A stretch of DNA of 54,604 nucleotides from an uncultured Bacteroidales bacterium (lineage in GTDB: Bacteria; Bacteroidota; Bacteroidia; Bacteroidales; Bacteroidaceae), in assembly GCA_902779845.1 (NCBI GenBank), contig CACZCZ010000025.1:1-54604 (forward strand). Direction: 5' to 3'. The notes under the pieces are model-generated. The model did not search any database. It saw only the letters and a list, made by a program, of their open reading frames with translations, and had not been told where the DNA came from. A program made the position numbers and the translations under genes. The stretch's first letter is position 1; each line of letters opens with the position of its first letter. Shown here in pieces: positions 42,789-51,481 of this stretch.

Positions 42789-45545
42789 ATGAACACTACC
42801 AACCAGTCAAATAGTAACAGCTCCCTCCCTGATAGGGAGGGCGGGGGGAGAGTCCGCTGGGTATCTTCCCTCCTCCCCGACCTTCTCTCCATCCTCTTCT
42901 TCGTAGCCCTCTCCTTCGCCTACTTCGCCAAGCCCGCCTCCGAAGGGCTGGTGCTGACAGGCCACGACCACAGCGGCGGTGCCGGCGCATCCTCGGAGAT
43001 GGAGGCCTATCGCAAAAGCCACGACGGCGAGCGCACACGCTGGACCAACACGCTCTTCTCGGGTATGCCCACCTACCAGATGGCACCCTCCTACCCCTCC
43101 ACCGAGAAGCTCGCGAAGGTCGAGAAAGTCTATAAGCTCGGATTGCCCGACTATGTCGTACTGGTGTTCATCATGCTCCTGGGCTTCTACATCCTCCTGC
43201 GCGCCTTCGACTTCAAGGCGTGGATGGCAGCCCTCGGCGCCGTCCTATGGGCCTTCTCCAGCTACTACTTTATTATAATAGGTGCAGGCCACATCTGGAA
43301 GTTCTACACGCTGGCCTACATCCCGCCCACCATCGCCGGTATGGTGCTCTGCTACCGCGGCCGCTACGGCTGGGGACTCCTCGTCACCGCCCTCTTCATG
43401 GCCCTGCAGATCCTCTCCAACCACGTACAGATGACCTACTACTTCGCCTTCGTGATGGCATTAATGGCAGTGGCTTTCTTAATGGACAATGGACAATGGA
43501 CAGTGGACAATGAGACAGGCGAGCAAGGTCGGCAATCCGGAGGCAATTGTCAATTGTCCATTGTCAATTGTCAATTTAAGAAGTGGCTGAAGGCCACTTT
43601 GACCTTTTCCCTCGGCTGCCTCATCGGCCTCGCCATCAACGCCTCCAACCTCTTCCACACCTGGGAGTACTCCAAGGAGACCATGCGCGGCAAGAGCGAG
43701 CTGACACACCAGACTCTCGACCCCGCCGACCAGACGTCCAGCGGCCTGGAGCGCAGCTATATCACCGCCTGGAGCTACGGCATCGGCGAGACATGGTCGC
43801 TGCTCATCCCCAACGTCAAGGGCGGCGCCAGCCAGCCCCTCACGCAGAGCAAGACGGCGATGGCCAAGGCCAACCAGACGTATATGCCCGTCTATCAGAG
43901 CCTCGGGCAGTACTGGGGCGAGCAGCCCGGCACCAGCGGCCCCGTCTATGTCGGCGCCTTCGTGGTGTTCCTCTTCGTCCTCGGCCTCTTCATCGTCAAG
44001 GGGCCGATGAAATGGGCGCTTTTCATTGCCACCGTCCTCAGCATCACCCTCGCATGGGGTAAGAACTTCATGCCGTGGACCGACCTGTGGCTGGACTATG
44101 TCCCCATGTACGACAAGTTCCGCACCGTCGCCTCCATCCTCGTCATCGCCGAGTTCACCATCCCCCTGCTCGCAATGCTGGCATTAAAGGAGATAGTCAG
44201 CCCCCTCCCATCCTCCCCCAAGGGGGAGGTGTCCCCAACAGCATCGAAGCTCTCCCCCCTTGGGGGGAGTTGGTGGGGGGCTCTCGCGCTCACCGCCGGC
44301 CCCTGCCTGCTCTTCTGGCTCATGCCCGACGTCTTCTTCGGCAACTACGTCAGCAGCTCCGAGGCTGCGATGCTGAACAACGCCGTGGCACAGGGCTATA
44401 TCCCCGCCGACATGCTCGCCGACATCCTGCGTAACCTCAACGATATGCGGCGCGCCGTCTTCACCGCCGATGCTGGACGCTCGCTGCTCATCATCCTCGT
44501 AGGCTGCGCCGTGCTCATCGCATACCATTATAAGAAGATCAAGGCGTGGGCAATGGTCGGCTGCCTCATCGTGCTCTGCACCGCCGATATGTGGGATGTC
44601 AACAAGCGCTACCTCAACGACGCCATGTTCTCCAAGCCCCAGCCCGCACAGCAGTTCTTCCAGAAGACACCCACCGACGAGGCCATCCTGCAGGACAGCG
44701 ACCTCTACTACCGCGTCGTGAACCTCGCCGTGAACACCTTCAACGACAACACCACCTCCTACTGGCACAAGAGCATCGGCGGCTACCACGCCGCCAAGCT
44801 GCGCCGCTACCAGGAGCTCATCGAAGCCCACATCCAGCCGCAGCTCGCCACCCTCTACAAAGCCGTTGCCGAGACCAATGGCCGCCTCGACAGCATCGAC
44901 GGCGACAGCCTCTTCCCCGTGCTCAACATGCTCAACACCAAGTACGCCATCCTGCCCCTGCAGGGCGGCGAGACCGTGCCCGTGCAGAACCCGTGGGCCA
45001 TGGGCAACGCCTGGTTCGTGGATAACGTGTTCCTCGTCTCCAATGCCGACGAAGAGCTCTCCCTCCTCTCCTCCATCAATCCCCGCCACACCGCCGCCGT
45101 CGATGTCCGCTTCCGCGACCAACTCCCCGACGCATTGATTAGTGCAGGAGGTAGTGCAGACACGCTGACCGCTGGCAACGATGCCGACTCTAGTAAGGCA
45201 ACCACTCCCTCCCTACAAGGGAGGGCCGGGGTGGGTCTTCTCCATTACGAAGCCAACGCCCTCACCTTCGAGGCCGAGACCGACCGCGAGCGCTTGGCTG
45301 TCTTCTCCGACATCTACTACCCCGGCTGGCAGTGCACCATCGACGGTGAGCCCGCCCAGATCCTGCGTGCCGACTACGTCCTGCGCGCCGTCGTCATCCC
45401 CGCCGGCAAGCATCAGATCGCGTTCCGCTTCGACCCGCAGAGCCTCCACACCACCGAGGCCATCGCCAACAGCGCCCTCATCGCCCTCGTCCTCCTCCTC
45501 ATCGCCCTCGTGGCCGCAGGCGTATGGCGTAAGCGGAAGTCATAA
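42789..45545 (+). CDS. YfhO-family membrane protein with in-frame repeat insertions
   Basis: A 918-aa polytopic membrane protein: about a dozen hydrophobic segments in residues 20-640, the GT-C-like first loop with GHDHSGG, and a soluble C-terminal beta domain (VFSDIYYPGWQCTIDGEPAQI) ending in a last helix and RKRKS. YfhO proteins are GT-C glycosyltransferases thought to decorate envelope polymers. Four tracts look inserted, all in frame: residues 11-22 (SLPDREGGGRVR), 231-263 (DNGQWTVDNETGE to CQLSIVNCQF), 471-498 (PLPSSPKGEVSP to LSPLGGSWWG) and 805-818 (TPSLQGRAGVGL). Each matches a DNA repeat listed separately. The frame opens earlier at 42714; I chose ATG 42789 because the earlier stretch is the rpsO terminator. 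Confidence 0.9.
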   Translation: MNTTNQSNSNSSLPDREGGGRVRWVSSLLPDLLSILFFVALSFAYFAKPASEGLVLTGHDHSGGAGASSEMEAYRKSHDGERTRWTNTLFSGMPTYQMAPSYPSTEKLAKVEKVYKLGLPDYVVLVFIMLLGFYILLRAFDFKAWMAALGAVLWAFSSYYFIIIGAGHIWKFYTLAYIPPTIAGMVLCYRGRYGWGLLVTALFMALQILSNHVQMTYYFAFVMALMAVAFLMDNGQWTVDNETGEQGRQSGGNCQLSIVNCQFKKWLKATLTFSLGCLIGLAINASNLFHTWEYSKETMRGKSELTHQTLDPADQTSSGLERSYITAWSYGIGETWSLLIPNVKGGASQPLTQSKTAMAKANQTYMPVYQSLGQYWGEQPGTSGPVYVGAFVVFLFVLGLFIVKGPMKWALFIATVLSITLAWGKNFMPWTDLWLDYVPMYDKFRTVASILVIAEFTIPLLAMLALKEIVSPLPSSPKGEVSPTASKLSPLGGSWWGALALTAGPCLLFWLMPDVFFGNYVSSSEAAMLNNAVAQGYIPADMLADILRNLNDMRRAVFTADAGRSLLIILVGCAVLIAYHYKKIKAWAMVGCLIVLCTADMWDVNKRYLNDAMFSKPQPAQQFFQKTPTDEAILQDSDLYYRVVNLAVNTFNDNTTSYWHKSIGGYHAAKLRRYQELIEAHIQPQLATLYKAVAETNGRLDSIDGDSLFPVLNMLNTKYAILPLQGGETVPVQNPWAMGNAWFVDNVFLVSNADEELSLLSSINPRHTAAVDVRFRDQLPDALISAGGSADTLTAGNDADSSKATTPSLQGRAGVGLLHYEANALTFEAETDRERLAVFSDIYYPGWQCTIDGEPAQILRADYVLRAVVIPAGKHQIAFRFDPQSLHTTEAIANSALIALVLLLIALVAAGVWRKRKS
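42820..42854 (+). repeat. GC-rich palindromic element in YfhO 5' coding region
   Basis: A 35-nt element, core CTCCCTGATAGGGAGG, exact reverse complement of 42647-42681. It is translated as SLPDREGGGRVR near the N-terminus. Confidence 0.88.
43481..43577 (+). repeat. opposed heptamer arrays inside the YfhO gene
   Basis: Block 43481-43515 (GGACAAT units) and block 43543-43577 (CAATTGT units) are opposite in sense. The whole tract is read through in frame, placing a polar loop (DNGQWTVDNETGE) between membrane segments. Confidence 0.88.
44199..44282 (+). repeat. composite GC-rich inverted repeat in the YfhO gene
   Basis: Two inner palindromes (CCTCCCCCAAGGGGGAGG at 44211-44228; CTCCCCCCTTGGGGGGAG at 44252-44269) inside outer arms AGCCCCCTCCCA and TGGTGGGGGGCT. 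Read in frame as a Pro/Ser/Gly-rich loop. Confidence 0.85.
45202..45240 (+). repeat. GC-rich palindromic element in YfhO 3' coding region
   Basis: CCACTCCCTCCCTACAAGGG and the following GGGGTGGGTCTTC match the element at 122-165 in sequence, orientation and reading frame (TPSLQGRAGVGL against TPLPSREGAGVGL). Confidence 0.85.
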
Positions 45546-45567
45546 AAAGGTAGATACTGGCATGAAG

Positions 45568-45601
45568 CAACGAAGAGCCCTCGGTCGGGGGCTCTTCGTT
45601 G
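45568..45601. terminator. bidirectional terminator after the YfhO gene
   Basis: A 13-bp perfect stem (CAACGAAGAGCCC/GGGCTCTTCGTTG) with an 8-nt loop between the convergent YfhO gene and the 519-aa gene. The T tract is weak. Confidence 0.65.
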
Positions 45602-45610
45602 TTGAGTAGG

Positions 45611-47170
45611 TTATTGGAAGATGAGCGTGGGGCTGAAAATGATACTACCGTCGTTAATGTGTATTCCTTCAAGGGTCATGTTTCTATTGCCTATTTCTAA
45701 TCTCCAGTTCCCATCTGCGTCTCGCCACCAAGCTGCATCTTCTGCTCCGAAATAATACTCTCCACTGAAATTAAAACTACCAATACCATCAAAATGGAAT
45801 GAATAGCATTCCGTAATGTCTGAGTAACGAATATCAACAGTTCCTTCGATGGAGAAATCCGCATTAAAATACTTCAAAGAATTCCAAATAGTTCCTTCGT
45901 ATTTATATCCCCCTCCTTGGTACACAACCGTATCGGGTCTCCCCTGGATTGCCCATAAAGCATAGCGGCAATAATCTTCAAAGGCTTCTCTCTCCGTCAA
46001 ATAGTCACTTCCTGAAGAACTTGCCTTGAGCGTGAATTTCCCCGTTCCGTAGCCAGTGCGAGAGTTGATATGACCTGTCATGGTGAGGCCCTTGTTCTGG
46101 ATGGAAAAGTTTCCTTCGGGGTCAAGGGTCAGCGTGCGGTCTTCAAAAGCGTCAGTAATGCCTGTGTAAATACCGAACAAATCGCCAGGAACAATGCCAC
46201 GCACCTGATCTTCAATACCCTCGCTGTCAGAATGGACAATAGGTCCCCATTTGGCAATTTCTCCATTGGGGAGTGGGGTTTCACAATCTGCCGCTAGAGG
46301 ATCCACTTTGATGTTCCATATATCTTCAAGAACTAACACCTCATCATCGGAAAGATCAAAGTAGGATTCGTAGTACTTGTCGCGATCTTTAATCTCTGTA
46401 ATAGCGATATTTCCAATAACCGCGCCATTCTCATCCAAAACAACCAGTTCTGGCTTGAACTCTTCAGAGCAATAGGGGTATAAACGGAATTGAATGAGCC
46501 CCGTTCCATTTTCCTTGATGACACACTCCCAATCTTCCGGATCAAGTATGGTCTTGGGCATCTCGGAGAACTTGACTCTACAGCCCGCAAATTTGCTCTT
46601 TCCGTTCTCGTCTAATGCCGAATCCTTGAATTTGAGATTCACCGTCTTATTCATCATTGTGGCATATTCCTCATAGACTTTATCCAACTCTTCGTTTGCC
46701 TTGAACCAATATTTGCGGTTGATGTTGGTGATGACACTTTTCAGAGTTCCCGAATAAAGTTCCTTGCGATGGTTGTCGGTTATCTCCTTTTTACCCTTAT
46801 CTCTTATTTCCACCCAGAAAGGCCATGAGCCTCTGCAGTCCGACAAAGCCTCGTTGAAGCCATCGGTATCTCTCCACGGCTGATTGACGTAATCTTTTAC
46901 CATTTCATCAATCTGGTTTATTATTTCATCCTGGCTCAGTTCCGGGTTCAGGAATAGAGGGCTGATGAGATTGAACCATTCTGTTGCTGAGCGGTAACCA
47001 TAACCGCCAATTCTGGGATATCCGCTATCACGTCTAAAATATTGTTGATAAGCATTGGAATACAGGGTCGTAACGGTATTATTAACTTCATCCTTGAAAT
47101 AGTGGAGTTCAAAGTCCAGAAGAGCTAAAGCTGTTGTGGTAGCCGTAAAAATACATTTATATCCTCCCAT
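45611..47170 (-). CDS. probable 3' part of a split surface protein gene
   Basis: A 519-aa frame with no signal peptide. It starts in the middle of a helix (IFTATTTALALLDFELHYF) and carries a beta-rich C-terminal half (GNFSIQNKGLTMTGHINSRT, YEGTIWNSLKYFNADFSIEG). It overlaps the upstream 359-aa frame by 46 nt in another phase. One extra T in the run of five at 47147-47151 (coding sense) would join the two as ...EDINVFFTATTTALALLDF..., a continuous protein of about 860 aa. The lack of an export signal on this half supports that reading. The function is unknown; an exported, possibly surface-anchored protein. Confidence 0.75.
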   Translation of the reverse strand: MGGYKCIFTATTTALALLDFELHYFKDEVNNTVTTLYSNAYQQYFRRDSGYPRIGGYGYRSATEWFNLISPLFLNPELSQDEIINQIDEMVKDYVNQPWRDTDGFNEALSDCRGSWPFWVEIRDKGKKEITDNHRKELYSGTLKSVITNINRKYWFKANEELDKVYEEYATMMNKTVNLKFKDSALDENGKSKFAGCRVKFSEMPKTILDPEDWECVIKENGTGLIQFRLYPYCSEEFKPELVVLDENGAVIGNIAITEIKDRDKYYESYFDLSDDEVLVLEDIWNIKVDPLAADCETPLPNGEIAKWGPIVHSDSEGIEDQVRGIVPGDLFGIYTGITDAFEDRTLTLDPEGNFSIQNKGLTMTGHINSRTGYGTGKFTLKASSSGSDYLTEREAFEDYCRYALWAIQGRPDTVVYQGGGYKYEGTIWNSLKYFNADFSIEGTVDIRYSDITECYSFHFDGIGSFNFSGEYYFGAEDAAWWRDADGNWRLEIGNRNMTLEGIHINDGSIIFSPTLIFQ

Positions 47171-48204
47171 CTTTTTTCCATGGCAGGCTTTATTGCCAAA
47201 TCGTATATCAGCCTAAGCGCACTCGTCGTTATTTCATGAGTCTCGCCCGTACGCAGTAAATTGGCAAACTGAACAACAGACCACACCTGGCCCATCTTGC
47301 CGCATATATCGCAGAATTTGTTAAACAGCTTGGGCTCACATCCCAGTAGTTTAAGCGCATCCGGCGCTACTCCCAGCCCAAAGTTGGCTATAGTAAATTC
47401 TTTACTGGCATAGGCATCAATGGCTGCATAGACATAATTATCGGCCTGTGCCACCTTGGCAAACGTCTGAGCTACCTTATATATTTCCACTGGTTGGGTG
47501 GGGTCAAATCCCCAATAAATCAACTTGGCCCGGCGTTTGTGTTCCCACTCCACATCAAAAATACAATAAGTGGACAGGTGGTCGCTGATGATCACCATTT
47601 CGCGCGTTTCGTAGTCGTAAAAGTGGAGTATGGGCTCCCATTCTCCGGTCTCTTTATTAAGATAAGCTGCAAAGCATGGGCTGTTTGCGGGGAAGCGGAT
47701 TTCCACAACTCCGTCAAGGTCGTGTATGCCTTCCAAGTCAAAGTCATAGGCCGCCATATAGCTCACTCCGCCCTCTAAGTCCTTAGGAGCCTTGGCGCCA
47801 TCTATACGATTGACGGTCAGTGTTTTCTTTCCGTTGATCACACTGGGGCCAAACAAGATGCTGTAGTTGACCATATTGACAGACGAGGTCTCTTCATCAA
47901 GCTCAAATGTACTCTGCTCAGTGGCTGGTGCAACGGGGTCTGTGCCTACAATGGACATCTCCTCAATCATGTCGGTGTAATAGCCTAACCCCCAAGTGTT
48001 CGAGAATCCCACTCTCCGGCCATCTACCATCATTAATATCTTGTCAGGATCGATGAAATCCTTTTCCCAGAACACTTGCTCGGTACAATCTATCTGAAAC
48101 AAATCGTGCGTGCCGTCCTTCAACTGCACTTTGAGCATATATTGGGCATGGGCAGCGCCACAGACTATCAGCAGCAGCGCCAAGAGGGATAATATCTTCT
48201 TCAT
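47125..48204 (-). CDS. probable 5' part of a split exported protein gene
   Basis: A 359-aa frame with a clear signal peptide (LLALLLIVCGAAHAQ) followed by a Bacteroidetes-type N-terminal segment (YMLKVQLKDGTHDLFQIDCT) also seen in form in the 922-aa protein nearby. A beta-sandwich-like region follows (TFELDEETSSVNMVNYSILF). It ends in an abrupt KRWEDINVFLRLPQQL after a short change of phase, next to the 519-aa frame that continues it. It starts 6 nt behind the C10 protease gene on the same strand and may be co-transcribed. Confidence 0.8.
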   Translation of the reverse strand: MKKILSLLALLLIVCGAAHAQYMLKVQLKDGTHDLFQIDCTEQVFWEKDFIDPDKILMMVDGRRVGFSNTWGLGYYTDMIEEMSIVGTDPVAPATEQSTFELDEETSSVNMVNYSILFGPSVINGKKTLTVNRIDGAKAPKDLEGGVSYMAAYDFDLEGIHDLDGVVEIRFPANSPCFAAYLNKETGEWEPILHFYDYETREMVIISDHLSTYCIFDVEWEHKRRAKLIYWGFDPTQPVEIYKVAQTFAKVAQADNYVYAAIDAYASKEFTIANFGLGVAPDALKLLGCEPKLFNKFCDICGKMGQVWSVVQFANLLRTGETHEITTSALRLIYDLAIKPAMEKRWEDINVFLRLPQQL

Positions 48205-48210
48205 ACCTAT

Positions 48211-51168
48211 TTATCTTTTTGCGTGAATCTTGAATGATTGATTGCCGGCCTTGACCACAATGGTCTTGGCGGTAGGAATCGTCATGCTGACACGACCTTG
48301 CAACGATGCCTTCGCCAAGGCCAGCAGACGACCATCGAGACCGTAAAGCATGACTTGCGTATTGGCATCAAGACCGCTAATCAAGAGTTGGTTGCCGACT
48401 GTGCGGATGACAATGCCCTGCTCTTTGTCCTGCACGTCCTCGATGCCCGTGGGATCGTCATAGTGAACGAAAGTAAAGAAGTTGTTGTATATGCCAACAT
48501 ACTCCTCCTTCTCAAGAACATAATTGCTTCTGTCCGATGTAATAAACAATGAAGTGCCGGAATAGGTTATCTTGGGATGATCGTCGAAGAGGATATGGTG
48601 ATAATCGCATACCTGCCATCCGTTCTGATCGACCATCGTATAAAATCTGATGGCATTGATGTCGCTGACATAGTCGTAATGCTCAGGCGGCAGGCTTCCC
48701 ATGGCCTGATCCTCAACAATATTCATCTCCTTCCAAACTGCCGCAGACCTGTAGGCTTCTCCCGCCCCGACAGGCACATGGACATTCATCTTCCAAGCAT
48801 TCAAATGGAACATCGACCATGTAACTGGTAACGGCTCTTGGGTATATAAATAAATGTCTTTGAGATTGTAGGTATAGGCGAAAGCCTCGTCCTCAATATT
48901 CCTGACAGATGGCGGCAACGTCAGTTTGCTTAGCTTGTCGCCAAAGGCATGCGCACGGATGGTAGTAACCGACGAAGGCACACCCACAGCATCACGCCAG
49001 TGATCGCGTTCGAATCCTGGGCGGTAGTTCGGGCAGTGGACAAGCGTGCGGCGCGACTTGTCGTACAGGATGCCCATATAAACGCTATACTTCTTGTTGT
49101 TCTCATCGACAATGTACTCTGAGAGTTTGTCGCCAACCAGTGCTTCCATACCCACACGATTGAGGTTGGCAGAAATATTGATGACAGAAGCCTTGTGGTC
49201 GTAGAAGGCTCTATATCCCAATTCCTTCACGGTGGTGGCGATGTTAATCTCTTTCAGGGGAACTCGCTCAAAGGCACTGGCTCCCACTTTCTCCACACCT
49301 TCCTCCAAGGTTACCGAGTTTAGGAACTGATAACCCGTAAAGGCTTGCGCCTTCACCTCCTTGATGGTACCGGGGACTACGAGGTTTGTCAATTCCTCAC
49401 CAGCAACGTATAGTCGTGTAGTTCCGGAATAGTCAGTGCTCCAAAGCGGGTTGGACAGGTACTGCCATCCCCCATAGGGTTCGAATTCGATGTTCAGCCA
49501 AGCTTCGACACTTGGAACATTTACTTTCTGTAACGCACCCTTGATTTCAAAAGCACTGGCACCAATCTTTCGGATGTTACTGGGCAGGTTGACCTCCGTC
49601 AGATAGGGACTCCTAAATGCATTAGCACCAATCTCCGTAATGCTTTCTGGCAGTGTGATACGGGTGGGTAATTCCTGACGGTATTGTTCAAAGGCCTCGC
49701 TAAATTGAAAGTCTGGCGCTCCGAATGCACCTCTTGCAACCTTCATGACGGGATAAGTGTTACCATCAGACGTTACTGTTGTTGGCACAATCACATCGCC
49801 GTATCCTCCCACCACGACGCCTACACTATCGGGCGTAACGTTGATGAAGACATTACCCTCTTCGAAACAGGCCAGCGAAGGTTGGATACCGATATAAGCA
49901 TGCTGATCCAAGCTAAAGTCTGATGTGACGGGATTGACTTTGCTCAGGAGGTAATAACCGTCTCCGTCACCAGCCCATCCGAAATTCAGATGGAAATAGC
50001 CGTCTTCTGCATAACCATCGCAGACAAAAGCATGACCAACATCGTTCAGAGCCTCCTTTGATGGGAAGCCTTCCATCAGAATGGGACGACCTGCATCAAG
50101 TTCCTGACGCATCTTATTCTCGTTGCCCTTACACTCAATGTACTGCATGTCCGGGTCGTAACCGAAATAGCGAATCATGGCACTGGACGCAGAACCAAGA
50201 GTACATCCTGTACCACTATTTTTAGGTAACTTGGCAGGCTGGCATAATGAATGACAGTCAAATATCAGCTTGGAAACGTTCTCGGCCTCGGCCTCGGTCG
50301 TAGGATAGGCACCACCCATCTCATTCCATTTATAGACAGACTCTCCGTAATTAACATTATATGAGCGTGAGTATTCACTAATAACACGGTCCACCTCATC
50401 GTACTGACCTGACAGAATCAGTTGCTGAAGATTAATATTATTTGGTATATCTAAGAAATTGTGAAAATGGAAACCACGACCACGGGCAGGGTATTTCCAA
50501 TATGCCATTATCTGTGCCATAGCCGTCGGTACACATCCGGCAACAGGGATACCCCATGCTTCATAATAGGGATCTATGTACAACGAATACCAGCCCCCTT
50601 GAGACCACTGAACCTTCACCAAGGGTTGTACAACGATGTTGGGCACCGTCTCTACCCTGCGCTGCGAAGCGTGCTTCGCGGACTTGAGAGAAATACCTAT
50701 CATCCTCTGGCGCTGGCCATCATTCACTTGGAATGCCATACGTCCATCTGACAGTTCTACAAGTCCATCAATAGAGGATTCTGCATCCGACTCGCGATGA
50801 ACCTTAGATTGGCTATAAGCCTCCAGCATATCCTTCAGCTGAATGGGTGCCGTGTCGTAGTCAAAGCTGCCATTGTCGCTCCAACCCAATACGGGGTGAT
50901 CCGTGTCGCTATCCGCTGATACGAGGACAAATCCGCTGTCGTCACCACGGTTGACGACATAGAGCGCCGCCTCACCACCTTTGCGAAGCGAGGTGTAGGC
51001 CACCTTCATCGCGCTGGCCTTAGCGCCCTTGCGAGCCTTGGCCGATGCCGGCTGCCCGGCGAAGAAGTGCTCCGCAATCGTCAGCGCTTGCTCGGCACTT
51101 ATATCTTTTTGTGCGCCCGCCACCATCGGCAGCACCAGCACCATCAAAAGCAAAAGAACTTTTTTCAT
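48211..51168 (-). CDS. C10 (streptopain-like) protease with BspA-type LRR domain
   Basis: A 985-aa secreted protein. Signal peptide (VLLLLMVLVLPMVAGAQ), then a pro-domain like that of SpeB (to about 185), then the C10 cysteine protease domain with catalytic Cys212 in VAGCVPTAMAQIMAYW and His379 in DVGHAFVCDGY, supported by HLNFGWAGDGDGYY. Residues about 470-800 are BspA-type LRR_5 repeats (RITLPESITEIGANAFRSPY, KEINIATTVKELGYRAFYD). The end (GLDGRLLALAKASLQ, IVVKAGNQSFKIHAKR) looks like a type IX sorting domain. It probably adheres to and degrades host or microbial proteins at the cell surface. A full consensus promoter lies upstream. Confidence 0.92.
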   Translation of the reverse strand: MKKVLLLLMVLVLPMVAGAQKDISAEQALTIAEHFFAGQPASAKARKGAKASAMKVAYTSLRKGGEAALYVVNRGDDSGFVLVSADSDTDHPVLGWSDNGSFDYDTAPIQLKDMLEAYSQSKVHRESDAESSIDGLVELSDGRMAFQVNDGQRQRMIGISLKSAKHASQRRVETVPNIVVQPLVKVQWSQGGWYSLYIDPYYEAWGIPVAGCVPTAMAQIMAYWKYPARGRGFHFHNFLDIPNNINLQQLILSGQYDEVDRVISEYSRSYNVNYGESVYKWNEMGGAYPTTEAEAENVSKLIFDCHSLCQPAKLPKNSGTGCTLGSASSAMIRYFGYDPDMQYIECKGNENKMRQELDAGRPILMEGFPSKEALNDVGHAFVCDGYAEDGYFHLNFGWAGDGDGYYLLSKVNPVTSDFSLDQHAYIGIQPSLACFEEGNVFINVTPDSVGVVVGGYGDVIVPTTVTSDGNTYPVMKVARGAFGAPDFQFSEAFEQYRQELPTRITLPESITEIGANAFRSPYLTEVNLPSNIRKIGASAFEIKGALQKVNVPSVEAWLNIEFEPYGGWQYLSNPLWSTDYSGTTRLYVAGEELTNLVVPGTIKEVKAQAFTGYQFLNSVTLEEGVEKVGASAFERVPLKEINIATTVKELGYRAFYDHKASVINISANLNRVGMEALVGDKLSEYIVDENNKKYSVYMGILYDKSRRTLVHCPNYRPGFERDHWRDAVGVPSSVTTIRAHAFGDKLSKLTLPPSVRNIEDEAFAYTYNLKDIYLYTQEPLPVTWSMFHLNAWKMNVHVPVGAGEAYRSAAVWKEMNIVEDQAMGSLPPEHYDYVSDINAIRFYTMVDQNGWQVCDYHHILFDDHPKITYSGTSLFITSDRSNYVLEKEEYVGIYNNFFTFVHYDDPTGIEDVQDKEQGIVIRTVGNQLLISGLDANTQVMLYGLDGRLLALAKASLQGRVSMTIPTAKTIVVKAGNQSFKIHAKR

Positions 51169-51205
51169 AAGCTCATAATTGTTAGAAAATCAAATACTTT
51201 CGCGG

Positions 51206-51237
51206 CAAATATAGCCATCTTCCCCGAATCCACCAAA
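51206..51237 (-). promoter_or_regulatory. consensus promoter for the C10 protease gene
   Basis: On the minus strand, TTTG (51234-51237), a 20-nt spacer and TATATTTG (51206-51213), 38 nt before the ATG. Confidence 0.8.
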
Positions 51238-51345
51238 GGAATCCCCATTTTTCACCCCTTCGCCCGCTATTTGTGCCGATAATGAGTGTAAAATTGTGCA
51301 TCACACTCTTTCTCCTCATATTTAGCCTCGAATTACGCCTTGGCG

Positions 51346-51386
51346 ATAAAAATCCCCGCAGCCCTGGGGAAAGGGAGCTGCGGGGA
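51346..51386 (-). terminator. terminator after the 922-aa exported protein gene
   Basis: On the minus strand, TCCCCGCAGC pairs with GCTGCGGGGA around a 14-nt loop and is followed by TTTTTAT. The stop of the gene is 95 nt upstream. The rest of the 51169-51481 gap holds the promoter above and no gene. Confidence 0.75.
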
Positions 51387-51481
51387 GAGTGGAAAGATGA
51401 AGGGATTTCCTATTGTTTAGGCTAATCGAAGTATTCAGGGAAACAACAGAAGGACTTTTTGTTGCCACACGTATTTCATAA

